NCBI GenBank assembly: GCA_000231825.2
Contig: JH720296.1
Location: 888,517-952,516, forward strand
Source: Tetrahymena elliotti 4EA
Taxonomy: Eukaryota; Ciliophora; Oligohymenophorea; Hymenostomatida; Tetrahymenidae
DNA: 64,000 nucleotides
Reading direction: 5' to 3'
Shown: positions 48,175 through 58,062 of the stretch, one piece after another
Layout of the letters: the number at the start of each line of letters is the position of its first letter
How positions within the stretch are numbered: the first letter of the stretch is position 1
The notes under the pieces: model-generated
What the model was told of the DNA's origin: nothing
The model's input: the letters and a program-made list of their open reading frames with translations, nothing else
The model's database searches: none
Position numbers and translations under genes: made by a program

Positions 48175-48912
48175 ATGAATAGACCTAAAGGACCATAGCC
48201 AGAAGGGACAATAACTCCCGAAGAAGCTGAAAAAAAATGGGGTGATAAATTTTATACATATACTGGTCTTCCTAAAAGGGATATGCAAAAGGAAATTAAT
48301 GATCTTGAAGAGAGTTTAGAAGGTGAAAAGATCAAAGGTTTAAAGAAATTCGAAGAAAGATTTGAGTTGAAAAAAATCCAAATTGCCAAATCAAAGGAAC
48401 ATTTATATAAAGGGGATGAAAATGATAAAAAAATTCCTGTAGACGGGGACTTCGTTGAAGGTTCTAGAGTTTTCATGCAACACTGCTCAAGTTGCCATTC
48501 ATTAGAAACAAATAACTAAGGTAGAAAAACTACTGGTCCTGCTTTGGGTCTAGTTTATGGACGTAGAGCTGGTGCAGATCCATTTTATAATTATAGTCCA
48601 AGCTTAATTAAAAGTTCATATGTATGGACTACACGTAATTTATTCTACTTTTTGTAAAATCCTCGTACTTTAATTAGTGGTAATAAATGTGAAATATATG
48701 GAGGTGGTATTAAAAGTGAAGAAGAAAGAGCTGATCTTATTGAATTTTTAAAGGTTTATTCAAAATAGCTTTCTGAAAATCTACGTCACAAAGCAAATAA
48801 AGTTTATGGAAAAGATTATGTTAATTATCATTTACAAACTTAATTATTAGTTGAATAGGAGCAAATGCGTCGTATAAGTATTGATTCCAAAAATGAATCT
48901 AAAGGAAAATGA
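48175..48912 (+). CDS. Extended cytochrome c with Cys at the axial Met position (245 aa)
   Basis: One exon of 246 codons including TGA. The cytochrome c domain spans about residues 93-200: the haem-binding C-S-S-C-H (Cys104, Cys107, His108), GPALGLVYGRRAG (family pattern GP-x-L-x-G-x-x-GR-x-x-G), SYVWTTRNLFYFLQNPRTLI and EERADLIEFLK, all in the order of mitochondrial class I cytochrome c. The axial-ligand stretch, normally P-G-T-K-M, reads ISGNKCEIYGG, placing Cys172 where Met80 is expected, 64 residues after the haem His (62 in horse). The protein also has about 90 extra N-terminal residues, mostly charged helix (KFEERFELKKIQIAKSKEHL), and 45 extra C-terminal ones, so it is more than twice normal size. 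It may be a respiratory-complex-bound or otherwise specialised cytochrome rather than the soluble carrier. Confidence 0.88.
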
Positions 48913-49795
48913 TAAAATTTTGTTTATTAATTTAAGGCCAAGAATTGAAATTAAATAAATAACTATAATATTTACTTCTATAAAATCTGTAAAAGTGATG
49001 TTACTTTTTGAATATTAAAATGATTTTTGCATCTTAATTTCTTCTAAATTTTTATTATTTATTTATTTAATTTAGAAATCATCATATTAATAAAATTATT
49101 GCTTGTTAAAATTGTTTTCTTTTATTTAAATAAAATAAATAAATTATTGCTTGCTTATTACTTGTTAAAGTAAAGAATAATAAACAATAAAATTATTATT
49201 CAATGTTAAATATATAAAATCTAGAAGAGTAATTTACTTAAGTAATTACATTTTTATTTATTTAAATATCAATTCTTGCTAAGCTTTGTTATCTGTTTTC
49301 TAATTAAAAACTTGCTCACATTTTTTTTAATATTTAAAAGAAATTATTAAACTAATGTTGACTAAAGGCTCTAAATATAAAAATATTATGAATAATTTAT
49401 TTTAACATCAATTGAATTTAATATTCCTGATGTAATTTTTTGTTAAAAAATATTATCTGAGTAAAAAACAAAGTAGAATTTAACTAAAATTTCTTAAAAT
49501 ATTTAAGGTGAAGTGAAATTAAAAAATGTTAATGTAATATTATTCTTTTAAATAAGTTATAAACTAATATTAAATAAGATTTTTACATCTATTATTTTAT
49601 TCATCAAATTTTAATTTTTATTTAAAAACTTATTTAAAAAGAAATTTCTCTTATATTTTTTTAGTGGTAGAAAACCTTTTTAAAAAACTCACAAGCATTT
49701 CCAATTAGTTTAGGTTATTTAAAATTTCTTTAATTATCTAAATAATATAATGTGTCTTTTAATTTATAAAATGAAAATTTATTTTAATAGTTTTA
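48913..49795. other. Intergenic between convergent genes
   Basis: AT-rich 3' flanks of the cytochrome c gene and of the PKD2-like gene. Nothing else recognised. Confidence 0.55.
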
Positions 49796-52325
49796 TCAAT
49801 AATTTCCATATTAAATCAAGTTTTATGAATATTATTCAGTATTTAGTAATCCTTCTTCATTATAGGAATCATCATCTACATACATGTCATTTAGTTAAGA
49901 TTCTGCTTCATTGTAGATTTCATCGAAATTTTCTGACTCTGTCACATCTGCAGGGTTGACGCCATCTGCCATAGCATTTTAATTATTTTTTTAGTTTTTA
50001 TCTCCATATTAATAATCTTTTTCTTATAAAATGTTCTGCTTTTAATTTTTATAGTTAAGAGGCTTTAGAGATGTAAAATTTTTAATTTCAAAATAGTCAT
50101 TTGAAAAAAACTAATAATTATATATCTTGATTAACCTTGCTTTATCGTTAATAGAAATGCTTGATATACAATTAAACAAAATAGGTATAGATGATCCCTT
50201 ATCTTTTAAGACTTTTAAAAAGCCTTCAAATTAAATGACATACTTTGCCATTAAATCTGCTATATCAAATTCATCAAACTCATAATAATTCTATCTTTTC
50301 TACTAATTTATATTCAAATTATTCTATCCTTAATGAGATTCTTTGTTATTATTAGGTAGTTTAAAATTGAAATCCAATAAAATACGAAAATAATGTGAAC
50401 TTTAATGCAGTAAATTCGGCTTTAACTTAAACAGATATTCTAAAAATTCACGAACTTCTTAAATTGTAGAGAATTCTATCAATTTTATCTATTTTTTAAG
50501 TATTGATTTTTTTATTTTTTCATTCAAATATGCTTAGCGTTCACTTATATGAAAATCATTAGATGTCTTAAGCCAAATTATTATTTTTTCATTAATTAAT
50601 TTTTATTTTCCTTTAATCACAGAAAGGGTTTATTTTTCAAATTTATCAAGTTTTCTACAAACTTCTCCAACCTGCTCCACCACAGAATTCTGAAAAGGGT
50701 CTTTGTAATTAAATTCAAAATCTTGTGCTTGTTGCATACCATTAAGAACAACAGCAACTATAAGTAAAAATAAAATTTATCTCATCAACTGTAGCATAAG
50801 AGTATAAATAAAATAAACACTTTTAAGACTTACAGATAGTTAAGCTCTATCATTCAAAAGAATTTAACTAGGCTCATAAGTGATAAAGCTGATAATTGAT
50901 TTAAATAATGTATCAAAATCAGGATTATATGATTTTAAGCCTATGAAAATAGCAGTTGCCCAACATAAATATAAAGTAACTAGAATAATGCAGAGCCTTA
51001 TCATGCTATACATACTCCTATTAAAATATTTATAAAAAATATTTTAAATGATGTTTAAATTTAATAAAAGATTTATGTATGTACCTAAATATTACATTAG
51101 CAAATTTCACAAAATACTGAGTATTCTTTAACCAAGAAAAGAGAGAAAATAGCTTGAAAGGTACAAATAAAAAATTCAGAGCAACAAATAAAGTTCTGAG
51201 ATCAGCTATCTAAGAAAAACTAGTTGTATCTACAAAAGAATCGTCCTATAAGTGTGTACCTTTAAAGGCATTTCTATTTGTAAAAGTGTTTGAAAATTCT
51301 GAAGACTCCAAAAAGTAGAGGATCGTGTAGCATAACTCTGTAATAATGCCAATTTAAATTAGAATATATCTTGGTTTATAAATATAGTTGCATTCTATGA
51401 TGATCTTTAGCTAGTTAAAGAAAACAGTGATCAAATAAAAACTTAACATGACACTCAAATAAACTTCAAAGCCTACATATCTTGCAGCTTGAATTGTTCT
51501 TAAATTTGAAAAGTATATCCCCAAAAAGTTTTCTAAAACAAATTAATAAGTCCTGACATCATAAGTTTCAGGATATACAACAGAAAATTCAATACCTTTA
51601 GATAGATAATAGAAAATAATCAATAAAAATAATAATTATCAATAAATATTAATACCAAAACTTCTTGAATTTATATTATTTAACCATCCATTTTATTTAA
51701 GTTTATATTCAACAATTGAGATAAATTCTTCACGAGTAGAAGCTTAAATTTCTACAGTAAAAGCATTAATTTTCACCAAATTTGAAATATGAGGAATTAA
51801 AACATTTATTTAGCTCTTTTTATCCACATTAAATTCACTGCAATCATCATATACGCAGTATGAAGTATTAATTGGTGTGGGAATTTAATTTATCAATAAA
51901 TTTTTTATTTAACTTTGAGTCTATGGGTAACATGATTCTGAATAACTAAAATTATCATCTGTAATAAAATCCAAACAAGCTGAAGGATATTTTAAATAAA
52001 TGTTAAATAATCTAGGTGCTCCAAATAAATATTTGTCAGAACCTTTAACACTAGTAATGTCAGAGCTGATAACGCCATAGGCAAATTCATTTTACAACCA
52101 ACTATACCAATCATCTAATGATTATATTTTTTTAAAACTGGTTTATAATTTTTCCTTTAAAAAAAAAGATTCTAAATCACTTGAGGAAGCAGTGAAAATA
52201 TCGTTATTATATTCAATAGCAAAAAATAATGAAATGCTTAAGAAAAGAATAATTTATTCTAATCTATCAGAAACTAAAATCATTTTGATTAGCCTGACAT
52301 TTTTCTTTGAAATTAATCCTATCAT
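49796..52325 (-). CDS. Polycystin-2-type (TRPP) cation channel (800 aa)
   Basis: Minus strand, ATG at 52325 (an in-frame TGA lies about 85 bases upstream), with introns at 51655-51596 and 51084-51018; the sum is 801 codons including TGA. An N-terminal helix (LEQIILFLSISLFFAIEY) is followed by a 250-aa extracellular domain with several Cys (PSACLD, SESCYP, YCVYDDCSE) and the WLNNINSRSFGIEFSVVYP stretch, typical of the polycystin domain of PKD2 and mucolipins. Five more helices follow; the fifth region has ADLRTLFVALNFLFVPFKLF, the R-x-x-x-x-x-LN-x-x-x-x-x-K pattern of PKD channels. The pore loop and S6 are at 50.7-50.9 kb, then a helical cytoplasmic tail. PKD2 channels sit in ciliary membranes and pass Ca2+ and monovalent cations. 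It is shorter than human PKD2 (968 aa). Confidence 0.85.
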
Positions 52326-53071
52326 TAAAATATCTAAAAACAATTCAATATTTATTTCAACAAGGTAAATATCTATCTCTACTTAATTCTTTTTTAGTTT
52401 AAAAAACTATCAAAAAGTATTCATTCTAATTTATATACTAAAATTTTAATCCAAAAAACTTCACTCATAAATACAATTAAAATATTAGAGCATAAGAAAT
52501 ACTAGTACTTATTTAATAATCCAACAAAAAAATTTCAAGCATTCTACATAAATAAATAAAATGGTATTACCTTATATATTTGTTGGAAGTTCCTTATCTA
52601 TAACAGCATTCAATAAATTGCATTAAAATATAACTTAAAAAAATAAAAAGGCTTTGCTTAATGGTTGCTGATAATAGAATAGTTTAAATAGATTTTGATT
52701 GAGATTGGTTTTAAATGACTCTACTTGAACTTTTATCTCATTAAATAGTTTATTAATCTTAATTTTATAATTTTCAGATTAAATTAGGATAAATGGTCAA
52801 TACTAATAGTTAAATAATTTAATTTTCTTATAAACTCGAACAAATTTTAAATAATTTTATTATTCAGAAAACGATTTGTTCATTTTAAATTTAGATTGAT
52901 GTATTGGCAAGTTAATCAATAAAGTTTGTAGATATCACTATTGATTAGAATAAATTGGCATAAGAAACTTATGAAAAAATTTATTAAGTAATTAAAAAAT
53001 TTAACTTAAAAAATTTAGTAGAAGTAATTAAATAAGCCTTGATTTATTAAAAAAAGAGTGACGAATAGAAA
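52326..53071. other. Divergent intergenic region
   Basis: Upstream DNA of the PKD2-like gene (minus) and the first Cache-like gene (plus). The frame of the latter stays open upstream of its ATG from about 52860 without any in-frame ATG, so a non-coding leader or an unseen exon is possible. Confidence 0.5.
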
Positions 53072-56000
53072 ATGAAAAATCTAAAAATTTATGGTAAATA
53101 AGGTTCTGATTTAACGTTTAGAGAGAAAATGAAATAGCCTCTCTAGTTCAATAAATATTATTCCAGATTAAGCGAGAGAAAGAAAAGACTTTTAACAATA
53201 TTTTTTCCCTATTTTCTTTTGAGTATTTTTGCAATAATTGGTTACTATTTTACATTCAATTTGATTGCTTATAAAGATGCGTAAATCTATTACAAAAATG
53301 AATAAATAGCAATTTAAATTGTTCTTTTAACTAAAGCTATAAGGATTTACTAGATACAATATAATAAAATTAGATTTGGTATTTAATTTAAAAAAATGAA
53401 TCAGAAAAAAAAAAGATGTTATTATCATTCTAAATATTTACAACTAATGCTTAAGTACAAAGTATGTTTTTAAAAAACTCCTTCTTTACACCAATAGAAG
53501 ATTTAGGTAAGGAAATTTTTAGATTCAATTTTGAATGGATTATAGAAAATTAAAAACAATTTAAAAATGTGCTGAGCCAATAAAAACATTTTTTTTTAAC
53601 TTGTAATTAGTGAGTTGGGAATATAAGTAAATTGAAAATTTAGATGATTAATAATATATAAAAATTATTAATGATTACTCTAATGATCTAATGTGCTCGC
53701 TTTATGAAAAATGTAAAGGGGATAAGGAATGCTAAAAATTAGTTTAATCAAATAGTTTGGAAGATCCTTAAAAAACTGAATAGGCCTATTGTAAGTATTT
53801 CACCAAATAAAAACATAAATTAAATAATTTTTGAATAGAATCCATGTAGTATATCTCATTTTCAGCCTCTTAACTCTACTTGTGGAGCTCTCTAACTGAG
53901 CTGTAGAAGCAAAGATTGATCAAATATTTTTTATTTAAATCTGTACAATAATCTTTACTTTAAAATTCCAGATTCATGTATATCTAAACAAGAGTAATTT
54001 TTATAAGCTTTTAGGATGATGGGATCATGATGTTTACCAATTACCAGTAAATTTTAACTTACTTAAACCTCTTAATTATTTTTATAAATTGAGCAATAAA
54101 TAATTCTTTGTTTATATATATTTAATTTTAATTCACATTAAAAAATTAGGATATCTTTGTTAATGGGCACAATAAACAATAGCTACTTTGGTGGGCCATT
54201 TGATTGTTAAAGAGTGGATGGGAAGTTAAAAAAGTACAAATTTACTAACGTTGACTAATTTGATGGATTCTATAAGAAAGATCTAAACAATGTTTCATGT
54301 ATTTAACCAGGTACAAATGAATGCTCATGCTCTTACTATAATATTAAGAGACTTTATCCAATTGAGTGGAGATGCAGACCTTGGTTTATAAATGGAGCAC
54401 ATAATTATTTGTAAGTTAAAGTCTAATGTTATCAAAAATAAAAAATAATTTATAAAAAAAAGGACATATACAAATCCATATGTTGATGCTATTAAAAAAT
54501 AGAGTATGTCTACAGCTACTATTAGAATATTAAATTAAACAGATTCAAATAAGATGAAACCAAATTTTGAATTTTTACCTGAGATTAATAGCACTCTGTT
54601 CGGAGTTTTGGGGATTGATATAAACTTACAATAACTGCAGTAAAATATTATATCTCTATCAAATAATCTAGAATATACATATATTGTAGCTCCTTCTCAA
54701 CCTGTTCCACTAAAACCTGAATAGAGAAATGAGTATGATACTATTAGTCACCCATTTATGACAGGTATTATTAATTCCTAATTTTTTGAAAAATAATGAA
54801 TTTTCTATTCAAAATAGTAAGTCAAAAGAATGTTTTAGAATTAGAATTTAGTGGCTCTACAAATAAAATTGAAGAAATTGAATAATATAAACTACAGCTT
54901 GGCCATATATTTACAAATAAAACAATAAGATAAAGTGGATGCTAATTTTAAAATTAAAGTAACTAAATTTATTATATTTATAAAAATAAAACATAATACT
55001 TAACACATGTGTCAAAGATATAAGTTTGCTATGGTGATTTATACAATTAATAAAATTTAATAGTAGGCTATTTAGTCAATTCCTTAAATTATGATCATAG
55101 TTTATAAGTCTTAGAAGAAATTAAACATGAAACAAATAAAATTCTAACAAATTGGATAGTAACTAGCTTTTGTGTGTTTATTGTAATTCTTTTTTTATTA
55201 AGCATGATTATGATGAAATTTCTTAAATATAATTTTGAAATACCGATATCAATAGTGAATTCATTTATCAAAGAGGCAAAATCAACTGAGTAACTCACAT
55301 TAAATTTTTTTTTTTTCGAATTTATTTATTGTAATTTTAAAGAATTTATTAGTTTAATGAGTTAATTGATTAAGGTAAAATAAAAACTTAGTATGAGCTA
55401 AAGGTTTTGATTTAAGCTATAAACTAAGCTGTTTTAAGCTTTAAATAAGAAATAAAGAAATAAATTGATGACTTAAGGTAATGTAATATGGAAAAATAGT
55501 AAGTTATCTACTTGGAAACTATCAAAAATTTCACAATATTTTAAAATTCAGCGGGCTTAGCCCTTTGGTAAAATTTTAATGATTATCCATTTTATTTAAA
55601 ATTATTTTGAATTTAAAACTGTAAAGCTATAACAACTTGTCTAACTTAAGCATTTAATTAAAGTAATTAAATGAAAGTATAGTGTATTCTTAGAAGTGTA
55701 ATATCATTTCTGAGTAAATGTATAACGAATTAAAGTAAAAATACCTTTTAGGATCAAATGATTAATAAAAGTTAAGTAATATTTGCATGGATTAGAGCTA
55801 TTACGGATTTATGAAACTTCATGCCTGTAGAAAGTACACATTAGCAAAATTATTAATCAAATTTGTTTAATCTTAAAAGCATGCTAACAAGAAATTATAA
55901 TATCAAGAATTATTTTAAAAAATAAAAAACGCAAGTCCTAAAAATCAAATAATAAATTCAAGTGAAGATCTTGTTGATACAAATGTAATTTTTAATTATA

Positions 56001-57783
56001 AAATAACACCTTTATTAAAGATATTTTAATGATAAAGAATTAGTTCGGCTTTAATAATAGCATGAGTTTAAATTATTAACAAAAAGCTAGCACATAATTA
56101 AAGTAAAGTTATTTTTCTAAAGAAAGTGAGTAAAACTTTTTTGCTTCAAGAGAATGGTATTTTTCTTAAAAAAGATATTAATCTATTTTGGATTAGAACA
56201 ACAATTAAGATCCTTTTATAGAAAATTCTTTATTAGTTTATGATAAAAAGTTTATCTTATCTCAAGCTTGTGAACTTTTATATGATTGTAAATTGATTAT
56301 GTAAAAGATAACTGAAAGCAACAAATCAAGAAATTCACATAAAGTCATAAATGGACAAACAATTTAAATAATAGCTTTATAGGAATTAGTAAAATGTCAT
56401 TTTCTTATGAAAAATAGATCTGTTGTTGTTAAAGAAATAATAAAACTAATGAAAATAGAATTAGAATAATTAGAATATATAGTTTAAAATGATAGAAGTT
56501 AGAGATTATAGATAATACCATTAGCCATTTTGCTCTAAAGTTACTATACAATTAAAGCTCAATATTTTTTAACTAAGAAGAATTATCAAAAATCTTTAAA
56601 AAATTATTTAAAAGGGTTAAATTCTTTTGAGAAATTAAAATCATAAAAATAATATTTGGATACAAACTAATATAATACATTTAATACTTTTAATTGCTTA
56701 AAAGGAATTAAAAAAATTATCAAAATTAATCAAATTGCACTTAACAACTACCAAAAGGTATATTTCGACTCAGACTTTCAAAGTTTCTAAATACAAACAT
56801 AAGAAAAAGGTTCTTTTTTTATTTTACTTTTTATATATTCAATAATTTTATTAAAATAGTTGATTTGTATTTTGATGAAGTCTTTTTCGATTAGCAGTAA
56901 CTTAAAAAAGTCACAATAATTTAACAATACTCTGCCAAATGAATATTATTTATTTTTCAACTTATCAAATACTAATTTAATTAAAATAATAAATCTTATT
57001 TATATACCTTTCAAACTATTGCATTAAAGAAAAACAAAGATTATGAATTCTTCATACTAGCATTTTCTGAAAATTTATTTATTTCTCCGTTTTAAAGAAA
57101 ATCTTAAACAAAACTTTTTCACTATCAATAACATAATTTTTCAATATGCTTTTTAGAATAAAAAATAAAAGATTGAATACAAAAATTTAATAAAAAAGCT
57201 ACTTTAGATTGATAATAAAAGGTATAGCTGAAAAAATAATTATACATTTATTATGAATTCTGTCTAAATATCAAAAAAAAAGGTAATTACTCTATTATCA
57301 AAATCTATTCAAAAATAACTATTAGATTAATTTAAAAACCAATATTGCTTTGCAACAAATGATCATAATCAAAATTTTGAGTTTAGCATTTTTGAAGAAT
57401 TCCAAGTATATTATTACTAATATTAAATTACCTTAGAATACCCAATAAAAAAATAAAAAGGAGACAAAAAGTTGATTTTTATTTTATTTAAAAATTTAAG
57501 GTGTGAAAAATTATAAAAAATTATTTTAAAAACCCCTTAATTAGAGGTTATGCGATAGTTATTATTTTTTAGTAAAAAATTTCTTTAAAAAATGAATGAA
57601 AAATTATAACTAATAAAATTTTCACTACTTATCATTGGTATTCTACAGTATTTTTTTGATTATGTATTTTATTTAAAGAAACTCAAAATATTTTATAAAA
57701 GTGAAATAAATTCTGATTTGATAGAAGTTATTTATTTTTAAAAAACATTTTAGTATTTAAAATTTAAGTTTGAATATTAATGA
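53072..57783 (+). CDS. Two-TM Cache-like receptor, paralogue 1, with frame disruptions
   Basis: ATG at 53072; probable end TGA 57781-57783. A short basic cytoplasmic N-terminus leads to TM1 (LLTIFFPYFLLSIFAIIGYY), a long ectodomain, TM2 (IVTSFCVFIVILFLLSMIMM) near 55.2 kb and a long helical cytoplasmic tail. The ectodomain carries the words shared with the two downstream paralogues: YFGGPFDC, KFTNVDQFDGF, CSCSYYNIKRLYPIEWRCR, and later QVCYGDLYNQQNLIVGYL. The membrane layout and the W-F-x-x-A...Y-x-D pattern after RPW resemble dCache sensor domains. Two problems: past TM2 the frame moves by one base inside a run of 12 T (55305-55316) where the paralogue stays in frame, and the last 1 kb shows one more frame change and an in-frame TGA near 57231. 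So it may be a decaying gene, contain unmodelled introns, or hold sequence errors. Confidence 0.6.
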
Positions 57784-58062
57784 AATCATCATTAAATAGC
57801 TACTATTTAAAAAATAAATTGAAAGATTTATGTAGGTCATTGAGTTAGTTAAACCAGAGTTTATTGAATTTAATCAATATGCTTGTTAAGTAATGTAAAA
57901 ATAAAAAAGGATACTCTCAATAAGTTTTTTTCTTGTTTTTAAATTAAATTACTTTTCGATTCTTTCAATTTCATAAAGAATGCTTGATAAAAAGAAATTA
58001 ATTTTTTGTTAATTAAAAAGTTAAATTTTTAATAAAAAGGTCTACTCTTTTTTGTTTTGAGA

